Shown piece after piece: positions 35,922-44,701 of a DNA stretch of 64,000 bases. Origin of the DNA: Cupriavidus necator A5-1. Lineage in GTDB: Bacteria; Pseudomonadota; Gammaproteobacteria; Burkholderiales; Burkholderiaceae. The stretch covers positions 1,674,001-1,738,000 of the forward strand of contig NZ_JQLI01000001.1 in assembly GCF_000744095.1 (NCBI RefSeq). Reading direction: 5' to 3'. The notes under the pieces are model-generated. The model worked only from the letters and a program-made list of their open reading frames with translations. It did not search any database and was not told the DNA's origin. Position numbers and translations under genes: made by a program. Position 1 is the first letter of the stretch, and the number at the start of each line of letters is the position of its first letter.

Positions 35922-36878
35922 TTACCCCGATGCCTCAGGCACGGCCGACGCCTGCTGCTGGAACAACTCGCGCAGTACCCCGCGTATCCACTGGTTGCCG
36001 CTCTCGCGATGCACGCGGTCGTGCCAGTACATCGCAATCTCGATCTCGGGCAAGGCCAGCGGTGGCGTGACCAGTTGCAGCCCCATCTCGTCGGCCAGGA
36101 TGCGGCCCAGCGTCATCGGCAACAGTGCCACCGCGTCGGAGCGGCATGCCACCAGCGCGGCGGTCGTGAACATGGGCACGCGACAGACGATCCTCTCGAC
36201 CGGCACGGTGGCCTCCACCGCGCGCTCCACCGACAGATGCTCGTGCCCGGTCCCCGCTGCCGTGACCAGCACGTGCTGCTCCGCGATGAACGCCGCGAGG
36301 TCCGGGCTCGCGCCCAGGCGCGGGTGGCCGCGGCGCGTCACGGCCACATAGCGCTCGCGCCACAGCGGCTGGCGCCGAATGCCCTGCGTCAGGCCGGGGA
36401 ACGAGCCTATGGCCAGGTCGACCAGCCCGGACTCCAGCCACAGGTCGATGTGCTGTGCGTCGCAATTGACGGCCTGCACATGCACGCCGGGCGCGTCGTT
36501 GGCCAGGCGGTTGATGAGCGGCGGCAGCATCTGCGCCCCGCCGGCATCGACAACGAACAAGCTGAAGGTGCGTGACGACGTGGCGGGATCAAAGACCACG
36601 TGGTCTGAACGCAGCGCGCGCATGCGTTCCAGGATGCCGCGCACCGGCTCGGCCAGCGCCAGTGCCTTGGGCGTGGGTTCCATGCGCAAGGCCACGCGCA
36701 CGAACAGCGGATCGCCAAAGTACGTGCGCAGCTTTGCCAGCGTCTTGCTCAGCGCCGGCTGCGTGATGTTGAGCACGCGTGCGGCCCTGGTCAGGCTGCG
36801 CTCGGCGAGCAGCACGTCGAGCACCTGCAGGTGATGCAGGCCCAGGTCGTCTTCATGCCGCTGAGGAATAGTGTCCAT
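35922..36878 (-). CDS. tcpR: LysR-family activator of the tcp-like operon
   Basis: A 318-residue LTTR of the NodD/NahR type. The HTH is SLTRAARVLNITQPALSKTLAKLR (residues 28-51), followed by GDPLFVR and a ligand domain. It is divergent from the flavin-reductase gene 138 bp away, and the order LysR - flavin reductase - monooxygenase - quinone reductase - hydroxyquinol dioxygenase is that of tcpRXABC from Cupriavidus. The symbol is assigned by synteny, not by sequence comparison. Confidence 0.82.
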   Translation of the reverse strand: MDTIPQRHEDDLGLHHLQVLDVLLAERSLTRAARVLNITQPALSKTLAKLRTYFGDPLFVRVALRMEPTPKALALAEPVRGILERMRALRSDHVVFDPATSSRTFSLFVVDAGGAQMLPPLINRLANDAPGVHVQAVNCDAQHIDLWLESGLVDLAIGSFPGLTQGIRRQPLWRERYVAVTRRGHPRLGASPDLAAFIAEQHVLVTAAGTGHEHLSVERAVEATVPVERIVCRVPMFTTAALVACRSDAVALLPMTLGRILADEMGLQLVTPPLALPEIEIAMYWHDRVHRESGNQWIRGVLRELFQQQASAVPEASG

Positions 36879-37016
36879 GACGTCGTCTCAATAGTAGAAG
36901 TCCGGCGTTGCAACTAGTCTACGTGGAACGCGCCGCCATGAATACAACAAGCGCGCATCGCACCGGTGGCTACACATGGACCGGGATGCGAGAAGTCATC
37001 ACCAAAGGAGGACGAC

Positions 37017-37574
37017 ATGAACGGATTTCCCTTCTCGGCGCCGCCGAGCAGCCAGCACAGAGAACTTCTCGATGGCATCAGTGCGCAGCGGTTCAGGGAG
37101 GCGCTGTCGCGCGCCGCCACGCCGGTGACGGTGATTGCCACCAATGGCCAGGCTGGCGAGGCGGGCGTGACCTGCTCGGCGGTCTGCTCGGTTTGCGACA
37201 ACCCGCCGACAGTGCTGGTCTGCATCAATCGCAACAGCTACGCCAATGCGGTCATCAAGGCCAACGGCGTGCTCAGTGTCAACTGGCTGCACGCGGGGCA
37301 GTCCGGGCTGTCGCAGGTTTTCGCCGGCGCCGGCGGGCTGCCGATGCCCGAACGCTTTGCCACCGGCACCTGGCATCGGCAGCGCACCGGGTCGCCGTGC
37401 AGCAGCGATGCCTCGCTGACGCTGGACTGCCGCGTCAGCGAGGCCTTCGAAGTGGGGAGCCACAGCATCTTCCTCGCCCGGGTCGTAGCGGCCGCGCACG
37501 ACGAGACGGACAGCGTTCCCCCTTTGGTCTATTGCCAGCGCAGCTACGCGACTACCACACCGGTCGCAGCTTAG
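37017..37574 (+). CDS. tcpX: NAD(P)H:flavin reductase, TcpX/HpaC-like
   Basis: A 185-residue flavin reductase domain protein that should supply FADH2 to the monooxygenase encoded next. Family blocks are RFREALSRAATPVTVIAT, GVTCSAVCSVCDNPPTVLVC and FLARVVAAAHDE. A strong AAAGGAGG precedes the ATG at 37017. It is the first gene of the tcp-like operon, 85 bp before tcpA. The GSH motif (VGSHSIFLARV) of the HpaC family is present. Confidence 0.85.
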   Translation: MNGFPFSAPPSSQHRELLDGISAQRFREALSRAATPVTVIATNGQAGEAGVTCSAVCSVCDNPPTVLVCINRNSYANAVIKANGVLSVNWLHAGQSGLSQVFAGAGGLPMPERFATGTWHRQRTGSPCSSDASLTLDCRVSEAFEVGSHSIFLARVVAAAHDETDSVPPLVYCQRSYATTTPVAA

Positions 37575-37659
37575 GCGCCGCGCGCCGCTTTCCCTGAACC
37601 CCAAACCACGCGAGTCCGCACGGCCCGCGCAGCAGAGCTTTTGCCAAGGAGACACCGCC

Positions 37660-39213
37660 ATGATTCGTACCGGCAAGCAGTACCTGGAATCCCTGAACGA
37701 CGGCCGCGACGTCTGGGTCGGCAACGAGAAGATCGACAACGTTGCCACCCACCCCAAGACACGCGACTACGCGCAGCGCCACGCCGATTTCTACGACCTG
37801 CACCATCGTCCGGACCTGCAGGACGTGATGACTTATATCGACGAGGATGGCCAACGCCGTGCCATGCAGTGGTTCGGCCACCGCGACAAGGAGCAGCTGC
37901 GCCGCAAGCGCAAGTACCACGAGACCGTCATGCGCGAGATGGCGGGCGCGTCGTTCCCCCGCACGCCGGACGTCAACAATTATGTGCTGACCACCTACAT
38001 CGACGACCCCGCGCCGTGGGAAACGCAGTCGATCGGCGCCGACGGGCATATCCAGGCCGGCAATATCGTCGACTTTATCCGCTACGCCCGGGAGCATGAC
38101 CTGAACTGCGCCCCGCAGTTCGTGGACCCGCAGATGGACCGTTCCAGCCCGGACGCGCAGGAGCGCTCGCCCGGCCTGCGCGTGGTGGAAAAGAACGACA
38201 AGGGCATCGTGGTGAACGGCGTGAAGGCCATCGGCACCGGCGTGGCCTTTGCCGACTGGATCCACATCGGCGTGTTCTTCCGCCCCGGGATTCCCGGCGA
38301 GCAGGTCATCTTTGCCGCGACACCGGTCAACACGCCGGGCGTGACCATCGTTTGCCGCGAAAGCCTGGTCAAGGAAGACAAGGTCGAGCACCCGCTTGCC
38401 GCGCAGGGCGACGAACTCGATGGCATGACCGTGTTCGAGAACGTCTTCATCCCGTGGTCGCACGTCTTCCACATCGGCAATCCCAACCATGCCAAGCTGT
38501 ACCCGCAGCGCGTGTTCGACTGGCTGCACTACCATGCGCTGATCCGCCAGATGGTGCGGGCCGAGCTGGTGGCCGGCCTGGCGGTGCTGATCACCGAGCA
38601 TATCGGCACCAACAAGATCCCGGCCGTGCAGACGCGCGTGGCCAAGCTGATCGGCTTCCACCAGGCCATGCTCGCGCACGTGATCGCCAGTGAGGAACTA
38701 GGCTTCCATACGCCCGGCGGCCACTACAAGCCCAACATCCTGATCTACGACTTCGGGCGCGCGCTTTACCTTGAGAACTTCTCGCAGATGATCTACGAGC
38801 TGGTGGACCTGTCGGGCCGCAGTGCGTTGATCTTTGCCAGCGAGGACCAGTGGAACGACGACAAGCTCAACGGCTGGTTCGAGCGCATGAACAACGGCCC
38901 GGTGGGCCGCCCGCATGACCGCGTGAAGATCGGCCGCGTGATCCGCGACCTGTTCCTCAGCGACTGGGGCAGCCGCCTGCTCGTGTTCGAGAACTTCAAC
39001 GGCACGCCGCTGCAGAGCATCCGCATGCTGACCATGCAGCGCGCCGAGTTCTCGGGCTCCGGCCCGTACGGCAAGCTGGCGCGGCAGGTGTGCGGCATCG
39101 ACTCGGCGGTGACCGACGACACCGAATACCGCAAGACCGCCGACTACGCCAAGGCGCTCGACGCCGCACGGCACCAGGAAGAAGTCGCGCTTGCGGGCGC
39201 CATGGCGATTTAA
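37660..39213 (+). CDS. tcpA: FADH2-dependent chlorophenol monooxygenase, TcpA/HadA-like (HpaB family)
   Basis: A 517-residue member of the HpaB/TftD/TcpA family, which uses reduced FAD and O2 to hydroxylate and dechlorinate phenols. It starts MIRTGKQYLESLNDGRDVW, the usual family opening, and carries VKAIGTGVAFADWIHIG and FENVFIPWSHVF. Length matches TcpA-type enzymes. A GGAGA site is 8 bp upstream. Position between the flavin reductase and a nitroreductase-type quinone reductase supports conversion of a polychlorophenol to a chlorohydroxyquinol. Nitrophenol or phenol derivatives cannot be excluded. Confidence 0.85.
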   Translation: MIRTGKQYLESLNDGRDVWVGNEKIDNVATHPKTRDYAQRHADFYDLHHRPDLQDVMTYIDEDGQRRAMQWFGHRDKEQLRRKRKYHETVMREMAGASFPRTPDVNNYVLTTYIDDPAPWETQSIGADGHIQAGNIVDFIRYAREHDLNCAPQFVDPQMDRSSPDAQERSPGLRVVEKNDKGIVVNGVKAIGTGVAFADWIHIGVFFRPGIPGEQVIFAATPVNTPGVTIVCRESLVKEDKVEHPLAAQGDELDGMTVFENVFIPWSHVFHIGNPNHAKLYPQRVFDWLHYHALIRQMVRAELVAGLAVLITEHIGTNKIPAVQTRVAKLIGFHQAMLAHVIASEELGFHTPGGHYKPNILIYDFGRALYLENFSQMIYELVDLSGRSALIFASEDQWNDDKLNGWFERMNNGPVGRPHDRVKIGRVIRDLFLSDWGSRLLVFENFNGTPLQSIRMLTMQRAEFSGSGPYGKLARQVCGIDSAVTDDTEYRKTADYAKALDAARHQEEVALAGAMAI

Positions 39214-39293
39214 CCGCGCACGGCGGGCGGGAGGAAGGGGCTCCGCCCGGCCCGCCGGCGTTTTTTTTGCATCCACAAGAGAAGGAAACCATC

Positions 39294-39884
39294 ATGACTG
39301 CCACCATTTCCCTTGCTACCCTGTTCGGCGAGGCACGCAGCCAGAACGGCTGGCTCGACCGCGACGTCCCCGATGCCAGGCTGCGCGAGATCTATGACCA
39401 GATGAAGTTCGGCCCGACCTCGGTCAACTGCTCGCCTGCGCGCATCGTCTTCGCACGCAGCATGGAAGCCAAGCAAAAGCTCGCGGGCGCCGTGGCGCCG
39501 GCCAACGTCGACAAGGTGATGAACGCGCCGGTGGTGGCCATCGTCGGCTATGACACCCGCTTCTACGACCACCTGCCAGAACTGTTTCCGCACAACCCTG
39601 CGGTCAAGTCCTGGTTCGAGGGCCCGGAGAAGGCCGCCTTTGCCGAGACCACGGCGTTCCGCAATGGCACGCTGCAGGGGGCGTACCTGATCATGGCGGC
39701 GCGCGCGGTCGGGCTGGATTGCGGTCCGATGTCGGGCTTCAACAATGCCGCGGTGGACGTGGCTTTCTTTGCGGGAACGACGATCCGGTCTAACTTTATC
39801 TGTGGGCTGGGCCATGGCGATCCCGGCCGGGTGTTTCCGCGCAGCCCGCGCTTGGCGTTCGAGCAGGCCTGCACGCTGGCGTAG
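39294..39884 (+). CDS. tcpB: Nitroreductase-family quinone reductase, TcpB-like
   Basis: A 196-residue nitroreductase-fold protein close to the RutE/HadB group. It has FGPTSVNCSPARIVF, EKAAFAETTAFRNGTLQGAYLI, ARAVGLDCGPMSGFN and FICGLGHGD. In tcp systems TcpB is thought to reduce the quinone released by the monooxygenase so it can be processed further. It lies 80 bp after tcpA and 47 bp before the dioxygenase gene on the same strand. Exact substrate unproven. Confidence 0.8.
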   Translation: MTATISLATLFGEARSQNGWLDRDVPDARLREIYDQMKFGPTSVNCSPARIVFARSMEAKQKLAGAVAPANVDKVMNAPVVAIVGYDTRFYDHLPELFPHNPAVKSWFEGPEKAAFAETTAFRNGTLQGAYLIMAARAVGLDCGPMSGFNNAAVDVAFFAGTTIRSNFICGLGHGDPGRVFPRSPRLAFEQACTLA

Positions 39885-39931
39885 CCCGTACGGTCCGACC
39901 CCGGCTTCCCCACCATCCAACGGAGACAAGC

Positions 39932-40768
39932 ATGCGCAACCTCGACGAGGACACCATCACCCAGGCGGTGCTGGCGCGCCTGGACGACACGCCCGATCCA
40001 CGCGTCAGGGAGATCGTCGCCAGCCTGGTGCGGCACCTGCACGACTTTGCACGCGAAGTGAGGCTGACGGAGGCGGAGTGGTTGCAGGGCATCCGCTTCC
40101 TGACAGCCACCGGCCACAAGTGCGATGACAAGCGGCAGGAATTCATCCTGCTCAGCGACGTGCTCGGCCTGTCGATGCTGACGGTCTGCATGAACAACCG
40201 GAAGCCGGCCGGCTGCACCGAAGCCACGGTGTTCGGCCCGTTCCACGTGGAAGGCGCACCACACTACGAGGATGGCGCCGATCTCGCCAACGGCGCCAAA
40301 GGCGAGCCGTGCGAAGTGTCCTGCACCATCCGCGACCTCGCCGGGGAGCCGGTTGCGGGTGCGACCATCGATGTCTGGCAGGCCGATGCCGACGGCCGCT
40401 ACGACGTGCAGTATGCCGGCCTGGACCAGGCCCAGGGGCGTGGCGTGCTGCACAGCGATGCGAACGGCAGGTTCCGCTTCCGCACGGTGCTGGCGCAGGC
40501 GTACCCGATCCCGGATGACGGCCCGGTGGGTGACTTGCTGCGTGCCACGGGCCGGCACCCGTGGCGGCCCGCGCACCTGCACTTCATGATCCAGGCGCCG
40601 GGCTACGAGACGCTGGTCACCCATGTTTTCCGCAAGGGCGACCAGTATCTCGATTCCGACGCGGTGTTTGGTGTGCGCGAGTCGCTGGTGGGGGAGTGGG
40701 TTCGGCAGGGTGATGGCAGCTGGCGGCTCGATTTCGACTTCGTGCTGAATCGCGCGCAGGGGGCGTAG
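39932..40768 (+). CDS. tcpC: (Chloro)hydroxyquinol 1,2-dioxygenase, intradiol
   Basis: A 278-residue intradiol dioxygenase that should cleave 6-chlorohydroxyquinol or hydroxyquinol to (chloro)maleylacetate. The non-haem Fe(III) ligands are visible: Y157 in ADADGRYDVQ, Y191 in AYPIPDDGP, and H215 and H217 in RPAHLHFM. The N-terminal helical dimerisation domain (residues 1-100) is typical. It is the last gene before a block of hairpins. No maleylacetate reductase gene follows; the one at 5781-6899 could serve. A GGAG site precedes the ATG. Confidence 0.87.
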   Translation: MRNLDEDTITQAVLARLDDTPDPRVREIVASLVRHLHDFAREVRLTEAEWLQGIRFLTATGHKCDDKRQEFILLSDVLGLSMLTVCMNNRKPAGCTEATVFGPFHVEGAPHYEDGADLANGAKGEPCEVSCTIRDLAGEPVAGATIDVWQADADGRYDVQYAGLDQAQGRGVLHSDANGRFRFRTVLAQAYPIPDDGPVGDLLRATGRHPWRPAHLHFMIQAPGYETLVTHVFRKGDQYLDSDAVFGVRESLVGEWVRQGDGSWRLDFDFVLNRAQGA

Positions 40769-40827
40769 CAAGGTTTGCTGACAGACTGTCTACGCCACCG
40801 GTTTGCTCCCCTCTCCCGCTTGCGGTA

Positions 40828-40929
40828 GGGGCCGGGGGAGAGGGCAGGCGCATGGCAAGCATCGGGGCGCCCCGCTTCGAGGAGGCGCCTGCCCTCTCCC
40901 CCGCCCCTCTCCCATAAATGGGAGAGGGG
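40828..40929. terminator. Hairpin block after tcp-like operon; palindromic intergenic repeat
   Basis: A long stem pairs 40828-40851 with 40885-40907 almost perfectly (GGGGGAGAGGGCAGGCGC facing GCGCCTGCCCTCTCCCCC). A second stem, CCCCTCTCCCA (40904-40914) with TGGGAGAGGGG (40919-40929), has a 4-base loop. The motif CCCCTCTCCCGCTTGCGG just before (40808-40825) recurs exactly at 54066-54083. It may end transcription from the left or be a mobile palindromic repeat. There is no T-tract. Confidence 0.55.
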
Positions 40930-41007
40930 AGGCAACACTCACAGTTTCAGCTTTGCCAGCATTCTCGGCCGGCATGCCGCGCCGGCCGAGTACTCCCGCT
41001 ACTCACC

Positions 41008-41489
41008 TCAATCAATACTCGCCCCCGATTCCCGCACCAGCTTCGCCCACTTGTCCGTATCGCGCCGGATCAGCACCGAGAACTGCTCCGGTGTCGAAGT
41101 CAGCGGCGACGCCCCCGCCTGCACCAGCTTGTCCCGCATCGCCTTGTCCTGCGCAATACGCGTGATTTCCTGCGACAAGCGGCTGGCCACGGCCGGCGGC
41201 AAGCCGCGCGGCCCGACCACGCCGAACCAGACATCCGCCTCGTAGCCGCTGATACCAGCCTCGGCCATGGTCGGCACGTCCGGCAGCGCGGGCGAGCGCG
41301 TGGCGCTGGTCACTGCCAGCGCACGCAGGCGGCCCGCCTTCACATGCGGCAACGAGCCCGGCAGGTTGTCGAACATCAGCTGCACCTGGTTGGCTTGTCA
41401 GGGTAGGGGCCGGCGAAGGCCAGCGTGGTTGCGAGCGTGGTTGCCAGCGTCAGACATGTTGCAGCCAGTGCATGTGCGATTGGTTTCAT
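41008..41489 (-). pseudogene. TctC/Bug-type tripartite tricarboxylate-binding protein with internal deletion
   Basis: The N-terminal signal peptide (MKPIAHALAATCLTLATTLA, 41489 leftwards, ending [10 protein letters not shown]) is followed directly, in another frame, by the C-terminal part [20 protein letters not shown] to the stop at 41008 ([14 protein letters not shown]). About 150 residues of the binding cleft are missing at about 41395-41410. Intact Bug proteins are about 325 residues. No TctA or TctB partner is nearby. It is a dead gene. Confidence 0.8.
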
Positions 41490-41528
41490 CAGACTTGCTC
41501 CGGGAAATCCTGCCCTTGATGGCGCGCG

Positions 41529-41823
41529 CTCGAACGATACGGCGCGGGCGAGCCCGGCGCGCAAGGCAGCGTCAAGCGCGCAGTCACCCTGTCCGGTCAG
41601 GACATCATCTGTATCGACAGCCCGGTGAAACATGCCTTCACCTTCACTGCCTTCCCTGTCGCTCTTCGTCGAGTGCGAGAGCGAAGCCGAGTTCGACAAG
41701 GCCTTTGGCTGGCTCTCGACCGGCGGCATGGTGCTGATGCCGCCGGACAACTACGGGTTCAGCCGCCGCTTCAGCTGGGTCAATGACCGCTATGGGGTGT
41801 CGTGGCAGCTGAACCTGCAATGA
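41529..41823 (+). pseudogene. C-terminal remnant of PhnB-like VOC (glyoxalase-fold) protein, frameshifted
   Basis: The sequence reads RYGAGEPGAQGSVKRAVTLS, then CIDSPVKHAFTFT in one frame, a one-base shift at about 41650, then PSLSLFVECESEAEFDKAF and ending FSWVNDRYGVSWQLNLQ in the next frame. These are conserved pieces of 3-demethylubiquinone methyltransferase-like/PhnB proteins of about 160 residues. The N-terminal half is gone. The second frame has an ATG (41632) but no ribosome-binding site. Confidence 0.7.
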
Positions 41824-41860
41824 CGCGTACGGATGGCGCCGACTTTCGCCAAGGCACTGC

Positions 41861-42442
41861 CTATGGCATGCGTGCCGGCTCCGCAAAGGCCCGCAGGAAC
41901 GCAAGTCCGGGCTGTGCCGCAGCGCTGCCTTCAATGACCGTCTTCAGCGCTGGCTCGGGCAACCAGGGATAGGGCAGCGACGACTGCAAGGCCGACAGCA
42001 CTGCCGCGCCCGGATCCGGCACCGAGTCCATCCGCTCGATATGAATATGCAGGCTGGCGATACGGTAGGAACCGTCGTCCCCGGCGGCGAAGCCCCAGCT
42101 GTAGAAGCCTTTTCCCGCGCGCAAGGTGTGGGCCGCCGTTTCGCGCATCACCACCAGCCACGGGATTGTCATGGTGTTCCCGGTGAGCGCGGCGGCGGTG
42201 TCGCCGATGTAGTAGGTCCGACAGTGGTCGAACGTCTTCGCAAAGTCGCTCACCAGCGTCGCGGCGATGGCCGGCGCGCCTTCCGTCTTCGCCGGAAAGC
42301 TGATGGTGTCGGTGTCGATCGAGAACGTCAGCGACGCATCCTGCGCAAACGCTTCAGCGATCAGCGCCGGCCGATTGTTGTCCTTGGCCTCGACATAGAG
42401 GGCGAGCAGCGCTTTCGCCGCGGTGAGTGAGATCGGGTTCAT
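41861..42442 (-). CDS. SnoaL/NTF2-like protein
   Basis: A 193-residue protein starting MNPISLTAAKALLALYVEAK, with the NTF2-fold pattern: helix, then AFAQDASLTFSIDTDTISFP and later DHCRTYYIGDTAAA and GKGFYSWGFAAGDDG. No catalytic residues can be named. It is divergent from a marR gene 113 bp away and might be its target. NTF2-like proteins include isomerases, hydratases and non-enzymatic binders. The ATG at 42442 was preferred over a longer open frame to 42574. Confidence 0.7.
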   Translation of the reverse strand: MNPISLTAAKALLALYVEAKDNNRPALIAEAFAQDASLTFSIDTDTISFPAKTEGAPAIAATLVSDFAKTFDHCRTYYIGDTAAALTGNTMTIPWLVVMRETAAHTLRAGKGFYSWGFAAGDDGSYRIASLHIHIERMDSVPDPGAAVLSALQSSLPYPWLPEPALKTVIEGSAAAQPGLAFLRAFAEPARMP

Positions 42443-42555
42443 GCCGGGTAACCTTTCGGGGTGGAGGGGATGGCACGCAAGCGCCGGGGCGATGCAGAGG
42501 GTTTGATAGAATTTGGCACAAAGCTTGCCTTGCAAGCTAAATGACATAAGCGACG

Positions 42556-43098
42556 ATGGCGACGAATCCTGCAAGCAAGACTCTGACGATCACGCATCCG
42601 GCTTGCCTGATCGATGGCTCGGACCGCGAGTTCCGGCACCTGGTCAATGGCCTGTTGCCGTTTGCCGCGCGGCTGCTTTCCGTGCGCGACGGCTTCGGCA
42701 ACCTGATCGGCCTGACCGGGGTGCAGTACTCGCTGATCCGCTCCATTTCGCACCTTTCGCAGCAAGGCGAGGTGACGGTGAACCAGCTGGCCGACCACCT
42801 GCACCTGAGCGGCCCGTTCATTACCATCGAAACCGGCAAGCTGAAGAAGCTCGGCCTGATCGACAAGAAGGCCCATCCCGACGACAAGCGCAAGATGCGG
42901 CTGACCATCACGGCGGCGGGATCGAAGCTGCTCAATGAACTGCTGCCGGTGCAGCAGCAGATCAATGACGTGCTGTTCGACGGCGTCACCCGCACCGAAT
43001 TCAAGGTGCTGTGTTCGGTGGTCGACCGCCTGGTCGCCAACGGCGACCGCGCCGCGCTCGACCTGGAGCACCTGCAGGCCCGCCGCCAGAAGGGCTAG
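42556..43098 (+). CDS. MarR-family regulator
   Basis: A 180-residue MarR protein with the HTH GEVTVNQLADHLHLSGPFITIETGKL (about residues 72-97) and wing AHPDDKRKMRLTIT. It has a 30-residue N-terminal extension. It is divergent from a SnoaL-like gene and ends 10 bp from the convergent cysteine desulfurase gene. It may regulate its divergent neighbour. Confidence 0.87.
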   Translation: MATNPASKTLTITHPACLIDGSDREFRHLVNGLLPFAARLLSVRDGFGNLIGLTGVQYSLIRSISHLSQQGEVTVNQLADHLHLSGPFITIETGKLKKLGLIDKKAHPDDKRKMRLTITAAGSKLLNELLPVQQQINDVLFDGVTRTEFKVLCSVVDRLVANGDRAALDLEHLQARRQKG

Positions 43099-43108
43099 CC
43101 CCCTGCCT

Positions 43109-44332
43109 TCAGTGCGCGGCCCACTGCACGGCGCCGACATCGATGCCCTCCTGATGCATTTCCCATAGCGGGCTGAGTTCGCGCAGCCGCGACACCGTGG
43201 CGCTGACCTGCCGGATGACTTCATCGACTTCCGCTTCGATGGTATAGCGGCCCAGCGTAAAGCGGATCGAGCTGTGCGCCAGTTCGTCGCTGCGGCCGAG
43301 CGCGCGCAGCACGAACGACGGCTCCAGCGAGGCTGAGGTGCAGGCCGAGCCAGACGACACCGCCACGTCCTTGATGCCCATGATCAGGGACTCGCCTTCG
43401 ACAAAGTTGAAGCTGATGTTCAGGTTATGTGGGATGCGGTGCGCGAGGCTGCCATTGACGTAGACCTCGTCCAGCCGCGACAGCCCCGCCAGCAGCCGGT
43501 CGCGCAGCACGCCCACACGGCGCGCTTCTTCCGCCAGTTCCAGTCTTGCCAGCCTGAAGGCTTCGCCCATGCCCACGATCTGGTGCGTCGGCAGGGTGCC
43601 GGAGCGCATGCCGCGCTCATGCCCGCCGCCGTGGATCTGCGCTTCCAGCCGGATGCGCGGCTTGCGCCGCACGTAGAGCGCGCCGATGCCCTTGGGGCCG
43701 TAGACCTTGTGCGCGGTCACCGTAAGCAGGTCGATCTTCAGTGCCTCCAGGTCGATGGGAACCTTGCCCGCGGCCTGCACCGCGTCGCAGTGGAACACGA
43801 TGCCTGCGCCGCGGCAGATCTCGCCAATCTGCGCGACCGGCTGGATCACGCCGATCTCGTTGTTGACCATCATCACCGACACCAGGATGGTGTCCGGCCG
43901 CAATACGCCGCGCAGCGTGGCTAGATCGACCAGACCGTCCTCGCCGACATCCATGTAAGTCACCGCAAAGCCCTGCCGTTCCAGCTCGCGGCAGGTATCG
44001 AGCACCGCCTTGTGCTCGGTCCTGACCGTGACGATGTGGTTGCCCCTGCCCCGATAGAAATGCGCCGCGCCCTTGATGGCCAGGTTGTTGCCCTCGGTCG
44101 CGCCGGAGGTCCAGACGATCTCGCGCGGGTCGGCATTGAGCAGCGCCGCGACATGCGCGCGCGCGGTCTCCACCGCCTCTTCCGCCTGCCAGCCGTAGTA
44201 GTGGCTGCGTGAAGCCGGGTTGCCGAACTGGTGGTGCAGGAACGGGACCATCTTCTCGACGACGCGGGCGTCGACCGGCGTCGTCGCGCTGTAGTCCATG
44301 TAGATCGGAAGGGCTTTCGGTTCGGTTGGCAT
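43109..44332 (-). CDS. iscS: Cysteine desulfurase, IscS-like paralogue
   Basis: A 407-residue PLP enzyme that takes sulfur from cysteine as a persulfide for Fe-S clusters or thio-cofactors. The PLP lysine K209 ([12 protein letters not shown]), H108 (RTEHKAV) and active-site C331 ([14 protein letters not shown]) are present with E. coli IscS spacing. The ATG at 44332 has AGGAA about 8 bp upstream; an ATG at 44341 adds three residues. There is no iscR, iscU or iscA beside it, so it is a stand-alone copy, and the housekeeping isc operon is presumably elsewhere. Confidence 0.88.
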   Translation of the reverse strand: MPTEPKALPIYMDYSATTPVDARVVEKMVPFLHHQFGNPASRSHYYGWQAEEAVETARAHVAALLNADPREIVWTSGATEGNNLAIKGAAHFYRGRGNHIVTVRTEHKAVLDTCRELERQGFAVTYMDVGEDGLVDLATLRGVLRPDTILVSVMMVNNEIGVIQPVAQIGEICRGAGIVFHCDAVQAAGKVPIDLEALKIDLLTVTAHKVYGPKGIGALYVRRKPRIRLEAQIHGGGHERGMRSGTLPTHQIVGMGEAFRLARLELAEEARRVGVLRDRLLAGLSRLDEVYVNGSLAHRIPHNLNISFNFVEGESLIMGIKDVAVSSGSACTSASLEPSFVLRALGRSDELAHSSIRFTLGRYTIEAEVDEVIRQVSATVSRLRELSPLWEMHQEGIDVGAVQWAAH

Positions 44333-44341
44333 GGGGCTCAT

Positions 44342-44701
44342 TTCCTGGATGCGGAGGTGGGGAGGACCGTGTGCAGGCGAACCCGCTGGTCAAGGAAAGT
44401 GGGGCCGAGTCTAGCACCGGGTGCCCGCGCGCCGGGTGGGCGCCATGCTGCCGGTAGGGTTGCTCGACGCGATTCCACTGGCTCTGCCGGCGTGTCTGAT
44501 GACCCCGCATGCTGCCCGCAAAGCCTTTCGCAGCAAGGCTTTGCGGATTCCACCAGGGAGCGGGCCGCGTGCCATCCCGATTCCGACTAGGGTTTCCGCT
44601 AACTTGAATAGCGTTGCTACATAGCATTCAATAAAACCTAACTTACAAAGCTAATAAACAAAGTAATAGAGTTGGTGGAACAAACATGCGTAGGAGTCGT
44701 G
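44342..44701. other. 360-bp intergenic region with a perfect hairpin
   Basis: The region lies upstream of iscS (leftward) and of the flavin reductase operon (rightward). It contains a perfect 11-bp stem at 44516-44546 and an A/T-rich stretch (about 44600-44680) that probably carries the promoter of the rightward operon, though no clear -35/-10 pair stands out. Confidence 0.45.
44516..44546. repeat. Perfect 11-bp inverted repeat, 9-bp loop
   Basis: CCGCAAAGCCT (44516-44526) pairs with AGGCTTTGCGG (44536-44546). There is no T-run on either side, so a simple terminator is unlikely. It may be an RNA hairpin in the leader of iscS or a small intergenic repeat. Confidence 0.5.

Noticed and set aside
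36894-36922. GTAGA-N19-TCTAC dyad between the LysR and flavin-reductase genes
   Set aside because: The arms are only 5 bp, the spacing is longer than usual for LysR boxes, and no T-N11-A core is centred on it.
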